Below are positions 25,653-34,834 of a stretch of DNA of 47,311 nt, in pieces. Where the stretch lies: the NCBI RefSeq assembly GCF_018853465.1, contig NZ_JABBOU010000093.1, positions 1 to 47,311 of the forward strand, in the 5' to 3' direction. Source of the stretch: Acidithiobacillus montserratensis. GTDB lineage: Bacteria; Pseudomonadota; Gammaproteobacteria; Acidithiobacillales; Acidithiobacillaceae. Position 1 is the first letter of the stretch; the number at the start of each line of letters is the position of its first letter. Under the pieces are notes generated by a model. The model was not told where the DNA came from. It worked only from the letters and a program-made list of their open reading frames with translations, and did not search any database. A program made the position numbers and the translations under genes.

Positions 25653-26360
25653 ATGAGCACAAACAGAAGTATCGAGATTGGCCAGCGAACCGCCCGGGCC
25701 GTGATTCTGATTCTGATATCAATTCCATTTCTGCTTCACAGGTTTCCGGCACCCACTTATCTTTTGCTTGCTGCCATGGTACTGTGCTTTTCATCAATTG
25801 GATGGCTGATGTCCAGTATACTTCGTGACCATCAGGCGGATCCTATTGTCCGTGAGGCCGCCAAAAATGAATGGTCTTACCTCGCTCATCGGGGCAGTTC
25901 CATTTTTAAATCGCGTCTGAATTCTGCATTCAAGGAGAATGGTGCGCTTGGCAACCAGGATTCAGCCCTGGCGAAATCCACCGCCATCCCTCAGCGCTCA
26001 GCCGGCCGGCAGCATGGGCGACATCGTGCCGGCAGCAAGAAGTCCGGGTCTAAATCATCTGACGACGATGGCGGTGATGGGGAGCCGCCCCAATCTGACC
26101 CCGACGCCCCCTCTCTCCAACCACTAAAACTATATACCTACGAGTCCTTCGCCGATCTCGTCGGCACGGCCCGCCAGACTGTCTACAATCTTGTTTCTCT
26201 TGGGAAACTATCAAAGCCAATCAGGACTCTGGGTGGACCGCGGTTCACCATACAACACTATTTAGAGTTTGTCGGGCAAGCCCTCAAGCCTGAGCCAGCA
26301 CCCCCGCGCCGCCGTGGCCGCCCCCGCATTGTTGACATTATCGATGGTGGCCGCCCATGA
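25653..26360 (+). CDS. Membrane-anchored HTH protein of a replication operon
   Basis: Predicted 235-residue protein, not a family I recognise. Residues about 13-32 and 35-56 are two hydrophobic segments (RAVILILISIPFLLHRF; TYLLLAAMVLCFSSIGWLM), so it should sit in the inner membrane. A low-complexity basic/acidic linker follows (about 105-155, GRHRAGSKKSGSKSSDDDGG). The C-terminal part contains a helix-turn-helix (YESFADLVGTARQTVYNLVS then LGKLSKPIRTLGGPRFTI), like excisionase or plasmid-control HTHs, and ends with PPRRRGRPRIV, an AT-hook-like basic motif. Its TGA overlaps the primase-helicase ATG by 4 bases (ATGA). It could tether the element's DNA to the membrane. Confidence 0.7.
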   Translation: MSTNRSIEIGQRTARAVILILISIPFLLHRFPAPTYLLLAAMVLCFSSIGWLMSSILRDHQADPIVREAAKNEWSYLAHRGSSIFKSRLNSAFKENGALGNQDSALAKSTAIPQRSAGRQHGRHRAGSKKSGSKSSDDDGGDGEPPQSDPDAPSLQPLKLYTYESFADLVGTARQTVYNLVSLGKLSKPIRTLGGPRFTIQHYLEFVGQALKPEPAPPRRRGRPRIVDIIDGGRP

Positions 26361-28405
26361 CCGCCCCCGCCGAATTACTCGAGGCCATGCGAGCGCGTGG
26401 CCTTACCCCGCCCGACGGGTTGGTGCCCGGCAAATATGCCCGATTCCCGAGCAATGGCCGCCGCAGCGATAGGGCGGGCTGGTGCTGGTTATATCCTGAC
26501 CTTCAAGGGGCCGTCTTTGGCGATAACCGGGCAGGCTGGCGCGAGGTATGGCAGGCCAAGCGCGTCGCTCCACTATCTGAAGCCGAGAGGGAGCAAACGC
26601 GCCGCCTGTTTGAAGCAGCAAAAGCCAAGGCCGAGCAAGAGCGGCAGGCCGAGCAGCAACGAGCCGCAGAGCGTGCCCGCGAGCTTTGGAACTCGGCCAA
26701 ACCAGCCGACCCAAGGCACCCGTACCTAGTCGCCAAGGGGATGCAACCAGGCAACCTGCGCCAGCACGGAAAAGCCTTGCTGGTGCCCGTCCTGTCCGAA
26801 TCTGGCGACCTTCAGAGCTTGCAATTTATTCAGCCGGGGCGGGAAAAGCGATTCTTGACGGGTGGTAAGGTGCAGGGTGGCCGCTTCTGGCTTCGGAAGC
26901 CTTCCGATGGTGGCCGCATCCTGTTATGCGAGGGTGTAGCGACGGGTGCAGCACTGGCGCGGGCACTCCCTGGCGTGGGGGTGTGTGTATGTTTCAGTGC
27001 TGGCAATTTGGCCCCTGTAGCGCGAACCCTGCCCCGTGGCCGGGTGACGATATGCGGAGACGACGACCGAAGCACCGTGGACAACCCCGGACGCACCAAG
27101 GCCGAAGCCGCTGCCAAAGAAACCGGGGCAAAGGTAGCCTTTCCACCGTTTGCCCTCGAAGAACCTGGCGGCAGCGATTGGGACGACTACACCCGGTTGC
27201 ATGGCATCGAGGCAGCGCGCCAGGCATTACAGGAGCGGGCCAAGCAAAAGCCGCCCTTATTCTCGCCAATAGGTGAACTACTGGCGCACCCCAAGCCTAT
27301 AGATTGGGTTGTCAGGGGATGGCTGGAACGCAACACCACCGCTGCCCTGATTGCCGAGCCAGGGAGGGGTAAATCTTTCCTTGCCCTTGATTTGGCCTGC
27401 TGCGTGGCCCGTGGGATACCGTGGCATGGGTGCAAAACCAAACAATCCTCTGTTCTCTATCTTTGCGGCGAGGGGCGGGCCGCGATGATTCGCCGGGCCT
27501 GCGCTTGGGGCATCGTTTATGGCGACCTGAGCAGCGCGTCTCTATACCTGAGCGCGGGGGCCGTGACCATCAACGACGCCGACGCCCTGACCACCCTGCA
27601 AAACGAAATTGACGTCTTACTCTCACCGCCCGGCTTGATAATCATAGACACCCTGCAACGCTCCCTTGTGGGGGATGAAAACAGCGCCGAGGCGATGGGC
27701 GGGTTTGTCCGTGCACTCGATACCCTGCGCGAGCGGTACGGGTGCACTTGCCTAGTGGTGCATCACCCTAGCAAAACGGTTCCCGGAGAGCCGCGCGGAC
27801 ATGGCAGCCTAAAAGGTGCGATCGATTCTATGGCGATACTGGAACCGCGCGAGGAGGGGGTTATCGTTGCTATCAATCCGAAGCAGCGCACCGGGGACAA
27901 TGCCCGCCCGCTGGCCCTGAAGTTCCGCACCGTCGAACTTCCGCCAGCATGGAATGACGAGGATGGGGAGCCGACGACCAGCGCCATTCTGGAAACCTGC
28001 GATCTGCCCGCAAGCACGCCAAAGGCGGAAAAGGGACTAGGGGACAAGCAACGCCTGGCGTTGGCAGTTTTGAAGCGCCTGATAGCAGAGCATCAGCGCA
28101 ACCTAGCCGAAGCCGGGCGGGATACATCAGCCGCCAAAGTGGAACTGAGCCAGTGGCGCAAGGTGGCTTGCAACGAATCAGACATAAACCCGCGCAACTT
28201 CTCAAGGCTGGCGCGTGCCCTTGAGGATAGGGGGACCATCGCCATAGAAGGAGGCTTTGTCTGTCTGGCGGCATCATCGGCATCATCGGCATCAAATGAT
28301 GCAAATGAAGCGGGGGCATCCAGCGCATCATATGCATCAAATGCTTTTAAGCATGATGCAGATGATGCGTGCCCTGAGGATGAGGCAAATTATGAGGACT
28401 TCTGA
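26357..28405 (+). CDS. Toprim primase fused to RepA-type helicase
   Basis: Predicted 682-residue replication protein. The N-terminal part (GKYARFPSNGRRSDRAGWCW, ADPRHPYLVAKGMQPGNLRQ) resembles phage/plasmid primases. A Toprim domain follows (GRILLCEGVATGAALARALP with the acidic Glu, then VTICGDDD). The C-terminal AAA_25/RepA-like ATPase has Walker A AEPGRGKS at residues 333-340 and Walker B GLIIIDTLQ. It ends in a Ser/Ala/Asp/Asn-rich tail encoded by GCATCA repeats. It would prime and unwind DNA for autonomous replication of an integrated element or plasmid. It overlaps both neighbouring genes. Confidence 0.85.
   Translation: MTAPAELLEAMRARGLTPPDGLVPGKYARFPSNGRRSDRAGWCWLYPDLQGAVFGDNRAGWREVWQAKRVAPLSEAEREQTRRLFEAAKAKAEQERQAEQQRAAERARELWNSAKPADPRHPYLVAKGMQPGNLRQHGKALLVPVLSESGDLQSLQFIQPGREKRFLTGGKVQGGRFWLRKPSDGGRILLCEGVATGAALARALPGVGVCVCFSAGNLAPVARTLPRGRVTICGDDDRSTVDNPGRTKAEAAAKETGAKVAFPPFALEEPGGSDWDDYTRLHGIEAARQALQERAKQKPPLFSPIGELLAHPKPIDWVVRGWLERNTTAALIAEPGRGKSFLALDLACCVARGIPWHGCKTKQSSVLYLCGEGRAAMIRRACAWGIVYGDLSSASLYLSAGAVTINDADALTTLQNEIDVLLSPPGLIIIDTLQRSLVGDENSAEAMGGFVRALDTLRERYGCTCLVVHHPSKTVPGEPRGHGSLKGAIDSMAILEPREEGVIVAINPKQRTGDNARPLALKFRTVELPPAWNDEDGEPTTSAILETCDLPASTPKAEKGLGDKQRLALAVLKRLIAEHQRNLAEAGRDTSAAKVELSQWRKVACNESDINPRNFSRLARALEDRGTIAIEGGFVCLAASSASSASNDANEAGASSASYASNAFKHDADDACPEDEANYEDF
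28271..28367. repeat. GCATCA / TGATGC repeat cluster
   Basis: Within about 100 bp there are at least five GCATCA hexamers and three inverted copies (TGATGC), all inside the 3' end of the primase-helicase gene. They encode a low-complexity acidic tail. Iteron-like binding sites or simple repeat expansion are both possible. Confidence 0.6.
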
Positions 28406-28964
28406 CCCTCTCACCTTATGGCGGAATCTTGAGGCCGAGGGGTTCACCCTCACCACCAAGGGTGGCCGCCTACGGGTGGCACCTGCTGACCGCCTCACCG
28501 ATGAGCACCGGGCAGCGATTCGGCAGCATCGTGAAGGGCTTCTCGCCTTGGCGGAAAATAACCCCCTAGGAGCCGCGCAACAGGTGGAGATCTACCAACT
28601 CACCCCGCTCGCCCGTGACGATTCTACTGGCCTCAGCGTGGCAGCAATGGCCGCTTGCCGGGTATGCCGTGGAGTGCGTTTCTGGACAGTGCCCGGCGGT
28701 CGGTGGGTGTGTGCCACCTGCCACCCGCCCGCGCCTTCCCTTAGCGGCATCCAATGGACCGAAGCCGCGCCGCCTGAGCCTGTGACGTGCTGCGCCAGGT
28801 GCGCCAACTTCCAACACGGCGAGCCGAACCCAGCCGAGAGCCTGGGCCGCTGCGGTGTGACGCTCTCAGGACTGCCACCGCCAGGCGGCACTGGATACCG
28901 GGCACCATCACCAGGAGCACGCAGAACCTGTCCAAAATTCACCGAAAGGGGAGACAAGGCATGA
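28392..28964 (+). CDS. Zinc-ribbon protein with TubC-like N-terminal segment
   Basis: Predicted 190-residue protein from the ATG at 28392, overlapping the end of the primase-helicase gene by 14 bases. Residues about 4-50 (LTLWRNLEAEGFTLTTKGGR then LRVAPADRLTDEHRAAIRQH) match the short TubC N-terminal docking-like motif found on many plasmid and phage proteins. Two Cys-rich modules follow: CRVCRG...CATCH (zinc ribbon) and CCARC...GRCG...TCPKF. It probably binds DNA or a partner replication protein. A frame open from 28257 would add a His/Met-rich stretch that is only the repeat read out of frame. Confidence 0.75.
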   Translation: MRTSDPLTLWRNLEAEGFTLTTKGGRLRVAPADRLTDEHRAAIRQHREGLLALAENNPLGAAQQVEIYQLTPLARDDSTGLSVAAMAACRVCRGVRFWTVPGGRWVCATCHPPAPSLSGIQWTEAAPPEPVTCCARCANFQHGEPNPAESLGRCGVTLSGLPPPGGTGYRAPSPGARRTCPKFTERGDKA

Positions 28965-29023
28965 CGCCCGTTGCACAGGCTGCGGAGCGAGGAGGTTGGG
29001 GAGAATCGGGATTTGATTGTCAT

Positions 29024-29044
29024 TTTATCTGCCCGGTAGATAAA
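29024..29044. repeat. Divergent outer palindrome of the array
   Basis: TTTATCTGCCCGGTAGATAAA is a variant of the array palindrome with longer arms and one central mismatch. It lies 147 bp before the regular set, off the 64-bp phase. Confidence 0.6.
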
Positions 29045-29173
29045 CCAGTGAGAGCCGCACGGCGACCGGACACTTCTCGATAGAAACCAGCGAGGCCCGG
29101 AGCGCTTCCCGGGGAAAAGCAAAGCGTACTCCCTCTTTATCTTGCATTCACCGTTAAACAGATCGGCAGTTTT

Positions 29174-29379
29174 GTCTACCCGGTAGACGAAGATGCCTAT
29201 CTCGAAATCGTATCGTGGAATTTCGCGAATAAATTTGTCTACCCGGTAGACGAATTCAAAAAGAGCGCATGCCGGATTGGTGCTTTCGCATTATTGGCGC
29301 GTCTACCCGGTAGACGAAGATACCTGTCTCGAACTCGAATCGTTGATTTTATCGAACAAATTTTGTCTACCCGGTAGAT
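29174..29379. repeat. Phased palindrome array, left part
   Basis: Four copies of the 15-bp palindrome GTCTACCCGGTAGAC (7-bp arms around a central C; the last copy ends GAT) are centred at 29181, 29244, 29308 and 29372, spacing 63, 64 and 64 bp. Spacer sequences alternate between two types, giving an approximately 127-bp compound unit. The array continues at 47187 on the other side of the transposon. Sequence from 28965 to 29384 has no gene. Confidence 0.92.
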
Positions 29380-29384
29380 AAATC
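29377..29384. repeat. 8-bp target site duplication, left copy
   Basis: GATAAATC directly outside the left transposon end equals 47135-47142 directly outside the right end. ISL3-family elements typically make 8-bp duplications. Confidence 0.9.
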
Positions 29385-29410
29385 GGGTATTCGTAATTTG
29401 TTGTGTATGG
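29385..29410 (+). repeat. Left terminal inverted repeat (site A)
   Basis: GGGTATTCGTAATTTG followed by TTGTGTATGG. The first 16 bases are the exact complement of 47119-47134. The same 26 bases recur at 35664-35689. Confidence 0.92.
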
Positions 29411-29437
29411 CGCATCAATTTTGGTTGTGCGTTCAGT

Positions 29438-29509
29438 TTCCAAAATCGTAATATCTTGTGTATGACGTGGGACGTGTTTGGTTTCCAAAATCGTAATTAC
29501 CTGTGTACG
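29438..29509 (+). repeat. Left-end subterminal sites B and C
   Basis: Two more copies of the core TCGTAATnnCTGTGTA-like motif follow the end: site B (core at 29446, TTCCAAAATCGTAATATC then TTGTGTATGACG) and site C (core at 29491, CCAAAATCGTAATTAC then CTGTGTACG). Core spacing A-B-C is 55 and 45 bp. They look like repeated transposase binding sites. Confidence 0.8.
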
Positions 29510-29593
29510 CTGCACAGGTGCTATCCCGCATCCGTTGAAACAGCCCGGCCATAGCCTGGATGTCAGTCATCCAGACTGTCACAAAAAGTTCAC

Positions 29594-29621
29594 TTGCATT
29601 TTCTCTATCTTCGACTATCTT
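29594..29621 (+). promoter_or_regulatory. Promoter of the first Rhs gene
   Basis: TTGCAT (29594-29599) and TATCTT (29616-29621) are separated by 16 bases. The two other Rhs starts in the element (35873, 38064) have the same boxes with the same spacing, behind the same CTGTCACAAAAAGTTCA block, while the spacer and leader differ between this copy and the others. Confidence 0.75.
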
Positions 29622-29666
29622 AATCGGCAAATCTTAAACATCACTGTAAACTCAGGAGGATACCCG

Positions 29667-32600
29667 ATGTCCACTCGAACACAGGCCGCACTGTTGATTG
29701 ATACACACCATCCTTTCCCGGAACCGCTGATACCGGACGGAACCCCCAAAGAAACGGATACCACCGCCCTTCAGGCCGCCATCACTGCATGGGAACGCAG
29801 TGGGCGGCCTGATTCATTGGGGGATATGGAAGCTTTCCTCGATCAACATCCGCAGTCGGCCTGGTCTCTGGCATTGCAGGCAAACCTGGGTATCCTGTGC
29901 GCCTCCCAGGCGCAGTTCGGAAAAGCGCTCGACTGGCTGGAGCGTACTTTTGTAGCGGGAGAAGCCGCTACAGCGGTCAACCTGCGGCGACTCATGGATC
30001 GGGTGCTGGGCGAGTTATTGCATTTGCACGCCCGATTGGGGAGTGTGGAATCTCTGGACCGCTGGCTGCAGGAAGCGGATCGACGCGCCTTGCAGGGGTC
30101 CGCATTTCAATATCGTAGCGAGGCCCGGATGGCCTTGTGGAGCTTACGAAATCAGACGGGGGTGGCCCATCGCTGTGGAGCAGCAGCCGTCAAAGAGGTG
30201 CTGTTAGCCCAAGACGGCAAGCCTGCCCAAGCCCTGCTCAAAACCCTGGAGAGCGCACGTTCCGGTCCAGAAGGGATGACCTTGGCCGATCTGGAACGTC
30301 TCGCCGGAGAAGCGGGCCTGACCTTGCAGGCATTCCGCCGGGTAGACCCCCAAGCCGAAATCCCGGTACCGTCCGTCGTACACTGGCAGGTTGGTCATTT
30401 CGGGACACTGCTGGCTTTCCAGAATGGAAAATATCTCTTGCGGGACAGTGTTTATCCGCAGGAGCGATGGATTCATGGAGATATCCTGCGCCAGGAAGGC
30501 AGTGGGTATTTTCTGTTGCCTGAAGCCGTTCCGGGTTTTGAAGGTCTGGACACGGCACAAAAGGCACTTTGTACTGGACGCGGTTATGTCAGCGGCAAGC
30601 GGGCACTCACACCCAAAAGTCAGAAAATCAAAAACCCAACCTGTAAACATAAAGATGGTATGGCCACATACAATGCTTTTGCCTCAACGGTGGCTCTGAC
30701 GATCGATGACCAGCCATGGAGTTACACGCCACCCAAAGGACCTGCAGTCGCGTTCCGTTTAGCTTATAATCAAAGGGATACGCAGCAACCAGCGAATTTT
30801 TCATTTTCCAATGTGGGACATCAGTGGGGCCATGGCTGGATGAACTGGATTCAGGACATTCCCGGAGAACCCGGCAACAGTGTTATCGGCTATGAACCAT
30901 CTGGAGCCGTCCTTTATTATTCGGGTTATGACGCCAGTACGGGCGCATTCGCACCGCAAAGTAGTGACGGTTCCATTCTGACCATGGTGTCGCAGGACCC
31001 CGTGCGCTATGTCTTGCAACGACCGGATGGCAGCCAGGAAATTTATGCCCAAAATACAGGGGCTATCAATGGTACACGCACCATCCTGCTCTCCCAGCTG
31101 CAGGATGCTTCCGGGAACGTCCTGAGTCTCAGCTATGACGCACAAAACCGACTGATCACCGTCACCGATGCGCTGGGGCAAAAGAGCACGCTCCAGTATG
31201 GAGACACGCAGGATGACCTGCTCATCACCCAGGTCACCGACCCCTTCGGGCGTACGGCAACGCTGGCCTACGATGACACGGGACGATTGATCTCCATCAC
31301 CGATGTGTTAGGCATGGTTTCGGCCTTCACTTATGACGATGGCAGCTTTATCAACACGCTGACTACTCCATACGGCAAAAGTCAATTCAGTTATGGCGAA
31401 GACGGTACGCAGAACTGGCTGAATCTGACGGACGCATTGGGTCAGACCGAGCGGGTTGAGTTCAACCAGAATGCGCCGGATATTCCCTTTAGTGATCCCG
31501 TTGCTCCAGAAGGCATGAACCTGTTCAATGCCTATCAGATGGACCGTAACAGTTTTTATTGGGACGCCCATGCTTGGGCAGCGGGCGGGGAGGATTATGC
31601 CAACGCGCATTTGTATCATTGGCTCCACTGGGAACCCAATACCAGCCTGGCCTCTGGCGTCCTGGAAAGCCAGAAAGACCCATTGACCCGTAGGGTCTGG
31701 TACAACTACCCAGGACAGGTCTGGAGTGGTGGAACGGGGACGCTCAATCTCCCATCCTTGATCGGATTGGTTTTAGAGGACGGTACCACCCAACTGACAC
31801 AAATGGGCTATGGAGATTACGGACACATCAACAGTTTCATTGACCCCGCCGGGCGAGAAACCCTCTTTACCTATGCCGCCAACGGTATTGACCTGATTGA
31901 TGTGGCCCAGAAAACACAAAGTGGTCAGGACCTGCTGTTCCAGGCCACCTATGACCACCGTCACCTGCCCCTGACCATTACCGACGCCGCAGGCCAGAAA
32001 ACCACCTTCACCTACAACGAGGCGGGCCAGCCGCTGACCGTCAACAACGCCCTGGGGCAGATCACCACCTACATCTATGACGCCCAAGGCTATTTGACGG
32101 AGATCCGCAATGCCAACGACGTCACCGCGTCGCGCTTCACCTACGATGCCGCTGGTCGGGTGGCCACCGTCACTGACGCTGAGGGATATACCCTGAGCTT
32201 ACTGTACGACGCCCTGAACCGTCTTACCGAAGTGCATTATCCCGATGGAACTCATCGCACCTACACTTACGACAAACTGGATCTGTCCAGCCAGACTAAT
32301 CGTCTGGGAGTCACCACTAAATATACCTATGATGCCGTGCGTCGTCTTGTGTCGGTCACGAATCCATTAGGGCAGGTCACAGCCTATGGCTACAACAAGG
32401 CAGGCTACCTCACCAGCTTGACGGACCCGGCGGGCAACATCACCACCTGGGAACGGGATATTCAGAATCGGATCACGGCCAAGGTCTACGCCAACGGGAC
32501 GAAAGAAACGTATACCTACGATCCCGCCACGGGCCAGTTGGCTACCGTCACGGACGCCATGGGGCAGGTCAAGACCTACGGCTATACCATCGACGAGCAG

Positions 32601-34334
32601 ATCAGCACCGTGGCTTATACGGATACACGGGTAGACACGCCCAATGTCTCCTTTACCTACGGACAGGACTACCCGCGCCTGCTCAGTCGCAGTGATGGCA
32701 TCGGCAATACCCTCTATGCCTATAATCCCGTGGGAGAACCGGGTGCCGGTCAGGTGGGTCAGAAAACCACCCCGCACGGGACCATTGATTTCGGCTATGA
32801 CGCTCTGGGTCGGCGGATCAGCCGTCGGGTGGGCGACACGGAAGAAACTTTCGCCTATGACGCCATTGGCCGGGTCATTGAACAGACTAATCCCCTGGCG
32901 ATGTTCACGATGGAGTATCTGGGTCAAAGCGACCGCCCCACGGCGATTTTGCCCGAAAACGGTTTGCTCGACACCTACTTCCGCTATGGGGCGCAACAGG
33001 AAGACCGCCGTTTACGGGCAATCACCCACAATGCCGCGTTTCCCCTGCAGGCGATGGACTTTCTGTACCAGAGCAATGCAGAGGACCAGCTGACCAGCGC
33101 CACGGACATCGGCGGCAGCATCATTCCCAAGTGGAAGCATTATCAGTACGACTCGGCCGGGCGGCTGACCCTGGAGAATGCGCTGTTGGGCGGACTGAGC
33201 ACCTTCCAGTATGATCCCGCCGACAACATGACCTCCATGCAGGCCCCGGAAGGCTCCTGGACGGCCACCTACAACGATGTGAATGAGCTGGTCTCTCGTG
33301 ATGACCATACCTACAGCTATGACGTCAACGGCAATATGACCGGCGACGGTATCCGCACCTACACCTGGGATGCGGAGAACCGTCTGGTCGGAATCGGTTA
33401 TGTGGATCATCCCGAGAAAAAGAGCAGCTTTCAGTATGACGGTCTCAACCGCCGGGCGGTGATGGTGGAGACCCATGGCAGCGCATCCACGACCAGCACA
33501 TTCCTGTGGGACGGTACGGACCTGCTGATGGAGCAGACTGAAAAGGAAACGAAGTGGTACTACCCGCAGGGTGAAATCCACGGAAAGGAAAGTCTTTTTT
33601 ATGTCAGCGACCGACTGGGTTCCGTGCGGGAGACGGTGAATCAGGATCACCTGATTACCGCCCGCATGAGCTACACGGCGTATGGGGAAACTCAGACCGC
33701 GTTGACGCCGTTCGTCGGCAAGGCTCCCGACTATCGCTATGCGGGGCTGTTCTTTCATGAGCAGAGTGGGCTCTATCTGGCGGTGTTCCGGGCTTATGAT
33801 CCCAAGGCAGGACGGTGGATCAACAGAGACCCGATTGGTGAAGATGGTGGAGTGAATTTATATGCATATTCTGAAACAGATCCAGTAAGCAATCTGGACG
33901 ACTTAGGTTTAAAAACTTTCATTGTTTATAAACCACTGCCTCATTCTGAAATTTTTCCTGGTGGAGTCGAAGCCCCACCAGGAACCAGCTTTATCGCAGA
34001 GGAAAACTACGCAAGGTCCCATTGGAGCATTTCAGGAATAAGAACTGCATTAGGGCATGGGGGTCTCTTTGACCTTCAGCGAAAAAAATTATGTGACGGT
34101 AATTATGATGTTTTCCCGGCGTATAGAAATGCTACAAATTACGGTGTTGGTGTTTATGAAGGCTCGGTTGGTTGGATGTCATGGCCAGTGGCTTTTATAT
34201 TAAATATGGGATATGCGTTGGAGTACGATAGGAATCCTTGGTCCGTCATTTGGCATGATGCACCATATTGGCGTGCTGGATATCTGGAAGCAAAAAACGG
34301 ACGAGTAGCTACACCTATCGGAACGCTGAAATAA
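29667..34334 (+). CDS. Rhs/YD-repeat polymorphic toxin with N-terminal C39-like peptidase domain
   Basis: Predicted 1555-residue protein. Residues about 35-150 are helical, TPR-like. Residues about 160-290 resemble a C39 cysteine peptidase: Cys170 in AHRCGAAAVKEVL, His244 in WQVGHFGTLL and Asp260 in YLLRDSVYP fit the Cys-His-Asp triad. From about 340 to 1380 run YD repeats (such as FTYDAAGRVATVTDAEG), closed by the Rhs core end GLYLAVFRAYDPKAGRWINR. The last 140 residues are an AT-richer, exchangeable tip; GGLFDLQRK and NYGVGVYEGSVG resemble polymorphic toxin type 44. AGGAGG (29654-29659) fixes the start at 29667. There is no signal peptide. The shell likely encloses the tip, and the peptidase could process the chain. 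The next gene is the candidate immunity protein. Confidence 0.88.
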   Translation: MSTRTQAALLIDTHHPFPEPLIPDGTPKETDTTALQAAITAWERSGRPDSLGDMEAFLDQHPQSAWSLALQANLGILCASQAQFGKALDWLERTFVAGEAATAVNLRRLMDRVLGELLHLHARLGSVESLDRWLQEADRRALQGSAFQYRSEARMALWSLRNQTGVAHRCGAAAVKEVLLAQDGKPAQALLKTLESARSGPEGMTLADLERLAGEAGLTLQAFRRVDPQAEIPVPSVVHWQVGHFGTLLAFQNGKYLLRDSVYPQERWIHGDILRQEGSGYFLLPEAVPGFEGLDTAQKALCTGRGYVSGKRALTPKSQKIKNPTCKHKDGMATYNAFASTVALTIDDQPWSYTPPKGPAVAFRLAYNQRDTQQPANFSFSNVGHQWGHGWMNWIQDIPGEPGNSVIGYEPSGAVLYYSGYDASTGAFAPQSSDGSILTMVSQDPVRYVLQRPDGSQEIYAQNTGAINGTRTILLSQLQDASGNVLSLSYDAQNRLITVTDALGQKSTLQYGDTQDDLLITQVTDPFGRTATLAYDDTGRLISITDVLGMVSAFTYDDGSFINTLTTPYGKSQFSYGEDGTQNWLNLTDALGQTERVEFNQNAPDIPFSDPVAPEGMNLFNAYQMDRNSFYWDAHAWAAGGEDYANAHLYHWLHWEPNTSLASGVLESQKDPLTRRVWYNYPGQVWSGGTGTLNLPSLIGLVLEDGTTQLTQMGYGDYGHINSFIDPAGRETLFTYAANGIDLIDVAQKTQSGQDLLFQATYDHRHLPLTITDAAGQKTTFTYNEAGQPLTVNNALGQITTYIYDAQGYLTEIRNANDVTASRFTYDAAGRVATVTDAEGYTLSLLYDALNRLTEVHYPDGTHRTYTYDKLDLSSQTNRLGVTTKYTYDAVRRLVSVTNPLGQVTAYGYNKAGYLTSLTDPAGNITTWERDIQNRITAKVYANGTKETYTYDPATGQLATVTDAMGQVKTYGYTIDEQISTVAYTDTRVDTPNVSFTYGQDYPRLLSRSDGIGNTLYAYNPVGEPGAGQVGQKTTPHGTIDFGYDALGRRISRRVGDTEETFAYDAIGRVIEQTNPLAMFTMEYLGQSDRPTAILPENGLLDTYFRYGAQQEDRRLRAITHNAAFPLQAMDFLYQSNAEDQLTSATDIGGSIIPKWKHYQYDSAGRLTLENALLGGLSTFQYDPADNMTSMQAPEGSWTATYNDVNELVSRDDHTYSYDVNGNMTGDGIRTYTWDAENRLVGIGYVDHPEKKSSFQYDGLNRRAVMVETHGSASTTSTFLWDGTDLLMEQTEKETKWYYPQGEIHGKESLFYVSDRLGSVRETVNQDHLITARMSYTAYGETQTALTPFVGKAPDYRYAGLFFHEQSGLYLAVFRAYDPKAGRWINRDPIGEDGGVNLYAYSETDPVSNLDDLGLKTFIVYKPLPHSEIFPGGVEAPPGTSFIAEENYARSHWSISGIRTALGHGGLFDLQRKKLCDGNYDVFPAYRNATNYGVGVYEGSVGWMSWPVAFILNMGYALEYDRNPWSVIWHDAPYWRAGYLEAKNGRVATPIGTLK

Positions 34335-34352
34335 AAAGCGGGTTTATGCGCC

Positions 34353-34772
34353 ATGATAGGGCTAAGTGCTTTTCGTATTTTGGGACCTGTTTTCCCTGCA
34401 GTATTTGGTGGTGGCTCTCTTTATTTGGGATATGTAAGTATAGTGTTTATCTCTGGAGCAGATAAACACTACAAGACTTTTGGCGCTATTTGGTCATCCG
34501 TGTCAACAGTGTGGGGATATATTGTAATAGACAATAAGCTGAGCCATTTTATGGATTTCAGATATTCGGTGAGTCAGGATATAATTTCTTTTGAGCTTTG
34601 GTATATCCTTGCGCCAACCATCCTATTTATTTTATTTCGTTTAATGCAAAAACCAGTATTAAAGCATCTCGCTGGTGAAACTTTAGCCATCATCTTGGTA
34701 TTAAATTTTGCCTTTTGGATGGGGATTTTCAGCATAGCAATTGCAATGGCAGCTGCTTTTATAATATCCTGA
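34353..34772 (+). CDS. Small membrane protein, candidate immunity to the first Rhs toxin
   Basis: Predicted 139-residue protein with about four membrane segments (residues about 8-30, 43-58, 82-100, 113-137). It starts 18 bases after the Rhs stop and is AT-rich like the toxin tip. In Rhs loci the immunity gene normally follows the tip and is exchanged with it. A membrane location suggests protection at the envelope. I recognise no family. The gap to the patatin (34773-34834) has a weak ATTGAAT/ATTCAAT hairpin. Confidence 0.65.
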   Translation: MIGLSAFRILGPVFPAVFGGGSLYLGYVSIVFISGADKHYKTFGAIWSSVSTVWGYIVIDNKLSHFMDFRYSVSQDIISFELWYILAPTILFILFRLMQKPVLKHLAGETLAIILVLNFAFWMGIFSIAIAMAAAFIIS

Positions 34773-34834
34773 ACAGATTGAATATTATCAATTCAATTAG
34801 TGGAGTTGTGTCAATCGCGATCTAGGGATTTACT

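Noticed and set aside
29174..29384. Regularly spaced repeats as a CRISPR array
   Set aside because: The repeats are short palindromes, the intervening sequences are themselves repeated in two types rather than unique, and there are no cas genes.
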